Part shown: piece after piece, positions 8,801-16,200 of the stretch
Numbering within the stretch: the stretch's first letter is position 1
How the letters are laid out: each line of letters starts with the position of its first letter
Assembly (NCBI GenBank): GCA_039812685.1
Contig: JBDIBB010000020.1
Location: 1 to 42,364 of the forward strand
Direction of reading: 5' to 3'
Origin: JBDIBB01 sp039812685
Lineage (GTDB): Bacteria; Acidobacteriota; Vicinamibacteria; Vicinamibacterales; JAFNAJ01
DNA length: 42,364 bases
The notes under the pieces: model-generated
Told to the model about the DNA's origin: nothing
Databases searched by the model: none
The model's input: only the letters and a program-made list of their open reading frames with translations
Translations under genes and position numbers: made by a program

Positions 8801-10030
8801 GACTCGGCGCCGTCGCGGGCCCGGCCGGCGCCAGCCGCCGCGCCGCCGCGCGGACTCGTCACCTGGGACCGTTCGATCAGCCCGGAGCGCAGTGAGGAGA
8901 TTGTCGGCCAGCTCGCGCACTACCCCGAGGTGCGGGCGTACCGGGCCGGGCGCTCGTACCGCGGCCGCGACATCTCCGTGATGGAGATCACGCTGCCGCC
9001 CGGCGACGAGCTGGTCTCGGTGCCGAAGCTCACCGCCTACAAGCCCACCCTCTTCATCACCGGGCGCCAGCACGCCAACGAGGTGTCTTCCACCAGCCAC
9101 ATCCTGCGGCTCGCCGAACTGCTGGTCACCGATCCGGCCTACAAGCGGCTGCTGACGCGGATGAACGTGGTGGTGCACCCCGTGGAGAACCCCGATGGTG
9201 CGGCCCTGCACGATCAGTTGCAGCGGCTCACGCCGACCCACATGCTGCACGCCGGGCGCTACAGCGCGCTCGGCATGGACGTCGCCTCGCAGGTAGGCGA
9301 GATCGACCCGCTGCTGCCCGAGGCGAGGGTGCGTGGCGATGTCTGGCAGCAGTGGCTGCCCGACATCTACCTGAATCCGCACGGCTACCCGTCGCACGAG
9401 TGGGTGCAGCCGTTTGCCGGCTACGTGCCGCCGGGCTTCCGGACCTACTGGTCGACGCGCGGGTGGTACACGGGCATCTCGCCGCTGCGCGACCCGCGAT
9501 ATCCCGCGCACGCCGAGGTGGCCGCCGCCATTCGCGAACTCGTCGTGCGCGAGGTCAACAGCCAGCCCGACGTGCGCGACATGAACCTCCGGCACCAGGC
9601 GCGCTATCGCCGGTGGGCGTACGGGTTCGCCCCCTACGTCTTCGACCAGGAGATCTACCGCGACACGGCCATCTACTACACCGACCGCGAGAGCGGAGAG
9701 GTGCGCGGGTCGTGGCGCGCCGGCGCGAGCCGGTTCGGCGGCGGCGGCGGGCGCCCGGCCATGAGCGCGTGGCCGCAGGTCACCTACTTCAACGGCAGCA
9801 CCGAGACGCCGGACGAGACGGCCCAGGGCGCATGGCTCGACCTCGTGACCAAGCCGGGCTTCTCTTACCTGATGGCCAGCGTCCGGTTCCTCGAGACCGG
9901 GCAGTGGCAGGTCGAGAACATCGAGGAGGACGGACCGCGCCAGAGCGTCTCGCGCACCCGGTTGCGCGTGCGGCCGGTGCGGCCCGCGGGGACGACGACC
10001 GCGCCACCGCCGTCGCCGGCGGAACGGTGA
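5810..10030 (+). CDS. Giant secreted M14-family zinc carboxypeptidase A
   Basis: About 1406 residues, far longer than a classical M14 peptidase (about 300). GTG at 5810 is chosen because GGAGG sits 5 bases before it; ATG at 5798 is in frame but lacks a ribosome site. Residues 1-26 look like a signal peptide. Two copies of a roughly 135-residue domain follow (about 36-175 and 319-455), each ending in an AAxxxAxRLP helix; copy 1 opens with an EF-hand-like DTNGDGIAD. The peptidase domain is at about 1028-1360. Zinc ligands HANE (His1088, Glu1091) and probably His1191 (LNPHGYPSHEW) fit the HxxE-n-H pattern of M14, and TETPDET near the end is a candidate for the catalytic Glu. Predicted to release C-terminal residues from peptides outside the cytoplasm. 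Its paralogue lies beyond the TonB receptor. Confidence 0.85.
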   Translation: MRRSIACAVGLAMVLMAGQRAPRAAAGSGAGLASLFDLTTGVVRDTNGDGIADRVAARVILPAAPTDAEIEAATNLAARLGYETTALTLPLVLTEGEVTAGRDIALPILVGAGNRFVKELVARGALDITGLQPGQGLVAAVTAPLGGPDGVAIVGGDDEGTLAAAVQMAARLPRAWTMTGLQVPAIAGHLADLLQARGITASATAAAIVVDRDRRGLASVRVRADVAPGDVVRAADVLQEVDRAHARGGEPATLNYANIAETQVELIAGGAAPRRVAIRRSGLNLPTLTPPIDPDELAPDSPGERGRPAEAVASSGKTFDLRALYTLSGWYGDAYVDLIPDRTDATLVLGDGRDVLPATLVAARLGLETTGITLPLTRRAAKVKDPAREANPILVGLDNVLTKQLIKIGRVPMDGLAAGDGVVQVVPRAFGAQTATVIAGADAAGLEAAARYTAARLPYVWEASRGALRVDHVAEEVSRFLAARTGAGQASLALAEIDAMVAELKEKELESVDATVFLEAPEPAFDALVTKRLQAALPGVKVAARSRGITDPVPVFDETTTVPWEVDEVRARIRDEVLPKVVAGRPVEIEVRVSESPAVRQALAAEIREQLMKAGAAAPAVTVRSAYKQGFSWLTEDVIPALKGKPVTRVAVTAARLPVDLTKKYKFYEVPSRWIHELYPVDEIFRRELGLGEDAFSLELAEGTPADTYVVEARDAGGQVVLRAAFSPKVVEREYLDKFPGWARVHVTTGWLTARVGGATVVDARIATDPERFWDHYQAKVLPRVYDHVMKVTDGRPLPDKQPFFRDFDIELRMSEPDFRIGVDEELVSSLEALHEDLYFVTLDFFDALGRTTVRRRLAAPGKVFPIIHPERPGQAGTARVLFAGNAATKPRVEIAYEEKGAGKPARMARDVTRADVGPASVPRAVVRADQLRELEVQAEAKDDREAGRAVDALDALEALHAAGAFRQSLSYARVARLLVTITLKDVRTARAIPFSGDSAPSRARPAPAAAPPRGLVTWDRSISPERSEEIVGQLAHYPEVRAYRAGRSYRGRDISVMEITLPPGDELVSVPKLTAYKPTLFITGRQHANEVSSTSHILRLAELLVTDPAYKRLLTRMNVVVHPVENPDGAALHDQLQRLTPTHMLHAGRYSALGMDVASQVGEIDPLLPEARVRGDVWQQWLPDIYLNPHGYPSHEWVQPFAGYVPPGFRTYWSTRGWYTGISPLRDPRYPAHAEVAAAIRELVVREVNSQPDVRDMNLRHQARYRRWAYGFAPYVFDQEIYRDTAIYYTDRESGEVRGSWRAGASRFGGGGGRPAMSAWPQVTYFNGSTETPDETAQGAWLDLVTKPGFSYLMASVRFLETGQWQVENIEEDGPRQSVSRTRLRVRPVRPAGTTTAPPPSPAER

Positions 10031-10093
10031 CGTGGCAGCAGGGCCATCGGGCTGGCCGCGCTGGCGCGGCCGGCGCGCGCCAGGCGCCTTCGG

Positions 10094-10108
10094 TGGCACC
10101 GGGATCGC
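10094..10108 (+). promoter_or_regulatory. Candidate sigma-54 (-24/-12) promoter before the TonB receptor
   Basis: TGGCACCGGGATCGC carries the invariant GG (10095-10096) and GC (10107-10108) separated by 10 bases, and a full TGGCAC -24 half. The -12 half is TCGC instead of TTGC. Start would be near 10120. An NtrC-type activator gene lies upstream, but a chance match in GC-rich DNA is quite possible. Confidence 0.25.
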
Positions 10109-10118
10109 CCGCGACCAA

Positions 10119-10138
10119 CTGTTACAACACTCCGTTGC
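10119..10138 (+). promoter_or_regulatory. Operator-like palindrome (copy 2), before the TonB receptor
   Basis: CTGTTACAACAC followed by CGTTGC with the same 13-base periodicity as the copy at 5665-5684. Shared positions are CTGTT, CAACA and GTTGC. The near-perfect dyad suggests a dimeric repressor or activator common to the peptidase and receptor genes. Confidence 0.45.
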
Positions 10139-10334
10139 AGGAACGTCGCAGGGGTGCCGTCACAGGCGGGTTTCCGCCCGAATACGTGACGTGGAGCGAA
10201 CGTCGGGGCTGGCGCGCGGTTTGCTGCGCTGGCCGGCACAGGTTCTCAACACGCTGGTCGTGACCCGCGCCGGCGGGTCGGCCGGCGGCCGTCAGCCCGT
10301 ACCCGGAGCGCCGGGCGGCTTCAGGAGGCAGGCA

Positions 10335-13217
10335 ATGCCAAGGTGGTGTGTCGGTTTCGCAGTGCTGGTGGCCGTGCTGGTCCTCGGCGCCACGGGCGCC
10401 AGGGCGCAGACCGCCCAGGTCGTCGGGACCATCAAGGACCAGAGCGGCGCCGTGATTCCCGGCGCCACCGTCACGGCGCGCAACGCCGAGACCGGCCTGG
10501 CGCGCACGGTCGTGAGCGAAGGCAACGGCGGCTTCCGCCTGCAGGCGCTGCCGCCCGGACGCTACGCGGTGACCGTCGAACTCGTGGGGTTCACCAGCGA
10601 GACGCAGCAGAACCTCGCCCTGGTCATCGACCAGACCGCCACGCTGAACTTCACGCTGCGGCCGGCGACGCTCGAGGAAACGGTCACCGTGGCGGCGGAG
10701 GTGCCCATCGTCGACACCACCGCCACGACCGTGTCCACGTCGGTGACCAACGAGCAGATCCAGGACCTGCCGGTGGCCTCGCGCAGGTGGGTGGACCTGG
10801 CCATGCTCACGCCGGGCGTGTCGCAGGACAACATCCGCGGCTTCTTCTACCGGGGCAACGTGAACATCGGCGCCGGCACCCGCGAGTACTCCAACGGCTT
10901 CGTGGTCGACGGCGTCAACAACACCTGGGCGCAGATGGGCGAACCGCGCCAGAACTTCGGGATGGACGCCATCCGCGAGTTCCGCGTGTCGCAGGCCACC
11001 TACAAGGCGGAGTTCGGGCTGGCCACCGGCGGGGTGTTGAGCGTGGTCACCAAGTCGGGGACCAACGAGTACCACGGATCGGGGTTCACCTTCTTCCGTG
11101 ACAAGTCGATCACCTCGCGCACCTACTTCGAACGGACCAAGCCCGACTTCCGGCGATACCAGTACGGCGGGACCTTCGGCGGCCCGATCGCGCTGAACCG
11201 CACGCACTTCTTCTTCGCCTACGAGCGGTCGGACGAGAATCAGTTCTTCACCGTGAACACCGGCGGCCGGTTCCCCGAGTACGATCGCACGCACCGGAGC
11301 GACCAGTACCGCTGGACCTACTCCGGACGGCTCGATCACCAGGTGACGGCCGATCAGAGCGCGTTCTTCCGGGCGTCGCAGGAGGTGGAGTACCGGCCGA
11401 TCATCACGGCCGGCGGCCGCGTGGATCCCAGTAACAGCTTCGACTTCGCGGTGCCGCGCAGTTCGTTCGTCGGCGGTCATACCTGGATCATCAACCAGCG
11501 GATGATCAACGACGTGCGGGTGCAGTACGCCTACGCGAAGTACGAGGTCGCGCCGCCCTACAGCCACGGGTCGTGGGAGCCCGGCGACTTCGGTCAGGAC
11601 CGCTTGAGCTATTGCAAGCCGGTGACCAATTTCCCGTCGCTCGGCCTCGGCGGTTGCGGCAACAGCCAGATGGGCCCCGAGAAGCGCCTGCAGTTCAAGA
11701 ACGACTTCTCCTGGACCGGGGAGATGCGCGGCTTCCACGAGATGAAGGCCGGCGTCGACTTCAGCACCATCAGCTTCCGGTCCGACAGCCTGGGATCGCC
11801 GCTGGGCACCTACACGTTCCCGCGCGACGTGTTCTACAACGCCGCCGACCCGACCACCTATCCGACGAACTGGACGAACTCCCTGCCCACCTTCGCCGAG
11901 ATCCCGGTGAAGCACTTCGCCGTCTACCTGCAGGACGACTGGCGGCTGGCGCCGGGTGTCACGCTGAACGTCGGCTTGCGCTACGACCGGCAGGTCGGCA
12001 ACTTCAACGAGGATCTCGACGATCTGCTCGGCCGCATCGGAAAGAAGCTCGGCTCGCAGTTCGCCCAGTACCCGATGCCCATCCCGTTCCACGACGGCCT
12101 CGATCGCCGCGGCGACAACAACAACTTCGGGCCCCGCCTGGGCTTTGCCTGGGATCCCGGCAACACGGGCCGCACCAACATCAACGGCGGCTACGGGCTG
12201 TTCTACGACAACCGGCGCACGCTCCAGAACTTCGGCGAGCTCACCTGGCCGCAGAGCCGCACCATCACCATCCCGAACCCGGCGTTCCCGGACGCGCTGC
12301 TGGGCCAGTCGCGCGACCAGTACCTGTCGAAGAACCCGCCGAACATCACGGTGATGGACAACGACGAGGTGAACGCCTACGCGCACCAGTTCAACCTGGG
12401 CGTCTCGCGCATGGTCGGCCGCACGTTCGGCGTCACGGCGAACTGGATCGTCGTCAGGCGCTACTCGGACCGCGACACGATCGACGTGAACCTGCCGGAT
12501 CGGACCACGCGCCTGCGGCCCTACCCGCAGTTCGGCCGCGTGAACTACTGGCAGTCGACGGCCGACAACCGCTACCAGGCCCTGCTGCTGCGCGTCGAGC
12601 GCCGGATGAGCGACAACTACCAGTTCATGCTGTCCTACACGCTCAGCAAGGCCGACGATCGCAACTACAAGACCAGCGGCGGCGGCAGCGTCTACGGCGA
12701 TCGCTATGGCTACTACAAGGAGGATTCGCCGGGCCTCGCCGACCGCCGCCATCGCCTGGTGGCCAGCGGCATCGTGCAGTTGCCGTGGAACACGCAGGTG
12801 TCGACGATTGCCGATTTCCGGTCGAGCCTGCCGATGAACCCGGTGAGCAGCTTCGATCTCAACGGCGACGGCTACGCGGTCGACCTGCCGGCTGGCGTGC
12901 TCCCGTTCAGCGGCTGCCGCGGCCTGGACCTCAATGCCGTGAACGCCTTCCGGGCCACGCGCGGCCTCGGCCCGGTGGGCGCGGTGGCCTGCCCCGGCTT
13001 CGCCAACGTCGATGTGCGCGTCTCGAAGGTGTTCGCGCTCGGCGGCGAGCGCCGGCTCGAGCTGATCGGACAGCTGTTCAACATCGCCAACCGCGCGAAC
13101 TTCAACGTGCCGAGCAACAACATCACGGCGGCGACCTTCGGCCAGTCGACGTCGCTGCTGCCGAACATCAACGCCCCGTCGCGCCAGATCGAATTCGCGG
13201 TCCGGTTCCAGTTCTGA
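10335..13217 (+). CDS. TonB-dependent receptor, Oar-like, with carboxypeptidase-regulatory-like N-terminal domain
   Basis: A 960-residue outer-membrane receptor. ATG 10335 follows AGGAGG by 6 bases, and a signal peptide ends at GARAQ. Residues about 28-110 form the carboxypeptidase-regulatory-like domain (VVGTIKDQSGAVIPGATVT, NGGFRLQALPPGRYAV). The plug domain follows (PIVDTTATTVSTSVTNEQIQDLPV, then VDGVNNT and GGVLSVVTKSGTNEYHGS). The remainder is a 22-strand-type barrel rich in aromatic strands, closing with the outer-membrane signature IEFAVRFQF with terminal Phe. These Oar/SusC-like receptors import bulky substrates using TonB-ExbBD energy. Position between two secreted carboxypeptidases suggests peptides or peptide-derived products as ligands, by inference. 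It has its own upstream region with an operator-like palindrome. Confidence 0.92.
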   Translation: MPRWCVGFAVLVAVLVLGATGARAQTAQVVGTIKDQSGAVIPGATVTARNAETGLARTVVSEGNGGFRLQALPPGRYAVTVELVGFTSETQQNLALVIDQTATLNFTLRPATLEETVTVAAEVPIVDTTATTVSTSVTNEQIQDLPVASRRWVDLAMLTPGVSQDNIRGFFYRGNVNIGAGTREYSNGFVVDGVNNTWAQMGEPRQNFGMDAIREFRVSQATYKAEFGLATGGVLSVVTKSGTNEYHGSGFTFFRDKSITSRTYFERTKPDFRRYQYGGTFGGPIALNRTHFFFAYERSDENQFFTVNTGGRFPEYDRTHRSDQYRWTYSGRLDHQVTADQSAFFRASQEVEYRPIITAGGRVDPSNSFDFAVPRSSFVGGHTWIINQRMINDVRVQYAYAKYEVAPPYSHGSWEPGDFGQDRLSYCKPVTNFPSLGLGGCGNSQMGPEKRLQFKNDFSWTGEMRGFHEMKAGVDFSTISFRSDSLGSPLGTYTFPRDVFYNAADPTTYPTNWTNSLPTFAEIPVKHFAVYLQDDWRLAPGVTLNVGLRYDRQVGNFNEDLDDLLGRIGKKLGSQFAQYPMPIPFHDGLDRRGDNNNFGPRLGFAWDPGNTGRTNINGGYGLFYDNRRTLQNFGELTWPQSRTITIPNPAFPDALLGQSRDQYLSKNPPNITVMDNDEVNAYAHQFNLGVSRMVGRTFGVTANWIVVRRYSDRDTIDVNLPDRTTRLRPYPQFGRVNYWQSTADNRYQALLLRVERRMSDNYQFMLSYTLSKADDRNYKTSGGGSVYGDRYGYYKEDSPGLADRRHRLVASGIVQLPWNTQVSTIADFRSSLPMNPVSSFDLNGDGYAVDLPAGVLPFSGCRGLDLNAVNAFRATRGLGPVGAVACPGFANVDVRVSKVFALGGERRLELIGQLFNIANRANFNVPSNNITAATFGQSTSLLPNINAPSRQIEFAVRFQF

Positions 13218-13228
13218 CGCGATGCATG

Positions 13229-13256
13229 GCGGTCCCGGGCCCCGGCCCGGGACCGC
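13229..13256. terminator. Very stable 13-bp-arm hairpin between TonB receptor and peptidase B
   Basis: Arms at 13229-13241 (GCGGTCCCGGGCC) and 13244-13256 are perfect reverse complements separated by CC. The hairpin starts 12 bases past the receptor stop and 44 bases before the GTG of peptidase B. There is no T-run, so it may be a partial terminator, an RNA-stability element protecting the receptor message, or an attenuator lowering peptidase B expression. Confidence 0.5.
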
Positions 13257-13299
13257 GCCTCCGAGCGCCGCCCCACGCAGCCTCGGGAACGGAGGACGT

Positions 13300-16200
13300 G
13301 TGCAGATCGAGTTGACCACGGCTCGCAGGCGCGCGGCGGCACTCTTCGCGGTGTGCGCGCTGGCCGCCGCCGGGCGTCCCGCCGGCCAGGCACCCGCCCC
13401 GCGCGCGGAGGTCGCCACGCCGGCCGATCTCGCGGCGGTGTTCGCCAGCAACGGGCTGGTGGAAGACACCAATGGCGACGGCGTCGCCGACCGCGTGCGC
13501 GCCCACCTCGTGCTCCCCGACTACCCCTCGGCCGCCGTCGTGGCCGCCGGCGCCGACATCGCCGCACGCCTCGGCTTCGAGACCATGGCGATGGACCTTC
13601 CGATGACGGGCGCCCCCTCCTCCCCGTTGACGGTTCGGGTTCATCCCGTGGACGCGGCGTGGCCCGGCATCTTCTGGATGCCGGGCCCGCCGCGCGCGGC
13701 CGAGGGCGTGATCGCCGCCCGCCAGCTCGGCCGGCAGGTCGAGGTGCTGGTCGGCGGCGGCGACGCGGACGGTACGATCGCGGCGGCACGCACATTCGCC
13801 GCCAGGCTGCCGTTCCTCTGGGATCCGAAGGGCGCCGACCTCGGCACCCTCGGAAAGGACCTCTCGCAGTGGCTCGCCGCGCAGGGCGTCGAAGGCGCGA
13901 CGGTTGTCGTCGAGGGTCTCTCGGTGCGCGCCGGCGCCACCGCGCTCGACGCCGTGGGCGTCGGCCTGCGGGTCGCCGACCCGGCCGCGCATCGCCGGGT
14001 GGTGGCCGCCCTCCGCGCGCTGGCACGGTCGAGAACCGCACCCGCGACCCGCCAGGGCGCGGCCACCGCGGCACCAGCCCCCACCGCGCCGCCGGCGCTC
14101 TCTTACCCGGGCGTCGGCAGGCTCGCGCTCCGCGTCGAGGCGGGCAGCCTCTCCACGGTCGTCGAGATCCCGCGCGCCGCCGCGCCCGAGACGCCCGCTG
14201 ATCCGCCCGCCCGCCGGCCCGGCGCCGGCGCCAAGGATCAGTTCGACCTCTCGACGCTCTACTCGATCGACGGCGGCCTCGGCGACTCCGATGGCAACCT
14301 GATTCCCGATCGCGTGGACGTGCTGCTGAGCCCGCATGGCGACGGCACGGCGGCGACCATCGATCTGGCCGCACGGCTCGGGCTCGAGTCCACCGGCGTG
14401 TCGCTGCCGCTCGTGAAGCCGGCGGCCGAGATCTCGAAGCCGGAATCCGAACCCTCCCTGATCCTGATCGGGGCGTCGCATCCGCTGATCGGGAAGCTGG
14501 TGGACGCGAAGAAAGTGGTCCTGCCGGCGCTCGCCGCCGGCGAAGGCCTGCTCGAGGTGGTGCCGAAGGCCTTCGGCGGGAAGAGCGCGCTGCTGGCGCT
14601 CGGCGGCGATGCCGCGGGCCTCTCGCGTGCGCTGGACCAGGCGGCCGTTCGCTTCCCCCATCTCTGGCAGCGCGGCAAGGATCGTCCCACGCTCGACGAT
14701 GTCGAGGACGATGTGCGGCGGTTCCTGGCGATACGGACGCCGGCCGGGCAGGCGGCCGCCGCGCTCTACAAACTGGAGCGCATTGGCGGGGAGCTGACAG
14801 GCCGCGACCTCGCGTCGGCGCAGGTGCGCGTGTCGGTCGAGGCGCCCGCCCGCGGGCTCGATCAGGTGGTGCGCGAGGTGGCCGCCCGGGCGCTGCGCAC
14901 CAGCGACCTGCAGGTGTCGATCGAGTCGCGGTCGGTGCTCGAGGCCGCGCCCGTCATCATCGGCGGACGCCCGGTGAGCGAGACCATCGACATTCCGTCG
15001 GAGGTGGACGAGTTCTGGCAACTGTTCCGCACGCGCGTGCTGCCGGCCGTGAAGAAGGGGCAGCCGGTGGCGATCGAGGCGCGGCTGAGCGAGTCGCCGG
15101 AGATCCGCCGGCGCATCGAGCAGGATGCGCATGACGCGCTGCTCGGGGCTGGCGCGCGCGCCGAGGGCACGACCGTCCTCGTCCTGTCGGCCTACAAACA
15201 GGGCCTGAGCTGGCTCCAGGAGGTGATCGGGCCGGCGCTGAAGGGCCAGCCGGTCGAGCGCGTCACGCTGCGCTATGCCGAGGTGGGACCGCCGCCGGAG
15301 TGGAAGCAGCAGGCCATGTACGCGCCGACGCGCTGGCTGCTCGAGGCGTTCCCCTTCGACGAGGTCCTGGCCCGCGATCTCGGGCTCGGCCTCGATCGGT
15401 TCGCCATCGAGAAGCGGCCCATTGGTTCGCCCGCCTACGAGGTGGTGGCCACCGGCGCCGGCGGGCAGGAGCTCCTGCGCCGCACCTTCGAGCCGAAGTT
15501 CGTGGTGCGGCCCTACTTCGATCGCTTCCCCGACTACGAGAAGGTGCGTGTCACCACCGGCTGGATCACCGCGGAGCAGTCCGGCCGCCGCCTCCTCGAC
15601 CAGCGCATCGTCACCGACATGGAGCGCTTCTGGGATCACTTCCAGTCGAGGACGCTGCCGGCCATCTACGACTACGTGATGGCCAACGGCGAGGGGAAGC
15701 CGCGGGCCAGCCGTGCGCCGCACTTCGGCCAGCTGGAGGTGGATCTCACGCTGAGCGAGCCCGATTACCGGCTCGGCGTCGACAACGAGCACATCGCGCC
15801 GATGGAGGCGATGCACGAGGACATCTACTTCGGCGTGCTGCACTTCTTCGACGTGCTCGGACGCAACGCGCGGGGCGAGGCCCTGAACTATCCGGGGCAC
15901 GTCGTCCCGATCATGCGGCCGAAGAACGACGGCAAGCCCGGGCGTGCGGTGATCAGGTTCACCGGATTCGGCGCTGGCGAGCCGTCGGTGACGGTGGAGT
16001 ATCGCGAGAGGAACGGGGCGACCGGCCGGCGCGCGCTGCCGCTGCCTCCGGTGACCGTGGAACGGCCCTCGGCGCGCGCCGCGCTGGTGCGGCAGGGGCT
16101 GGACGGCGTGGCCCGCCTCGACCTGCGCGTGAAGGTGGACACCGAGGCCGACGAACGCGACGCGTTCGTCAGACGCACCCGCGCCGAGCGCGTGGACGAG

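Larger units (their letters stand above)
10031..10334. other. 304-base intergenic region before the TonB receptor
   Basis: No gene is recognised. It contains a sigma-54-like sequence (10094-10108), the shared palindromic element (10119-10138), and a small hairpin GGCGG-GTTT-CCGCC at 10165-10178 that could fold in the leader. AGGAGG at 10323-10328 is the ribosome site of the receptor. The length and content suggest the receptor has its own promoter and is not simply read through from peptidase A. Confidence 0.5.

Noticed and set aside
5891..10099. Long antisense open frame (about 1400 codons) opposite peptidase A, and similar long ones opposite the TonB receptor, peptidase B, narG and actF
   Set aside because: They are rich in Arg, His and Gly, match no family and mirror the high-GC third positions of the real genes. 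These are composition artefacts.
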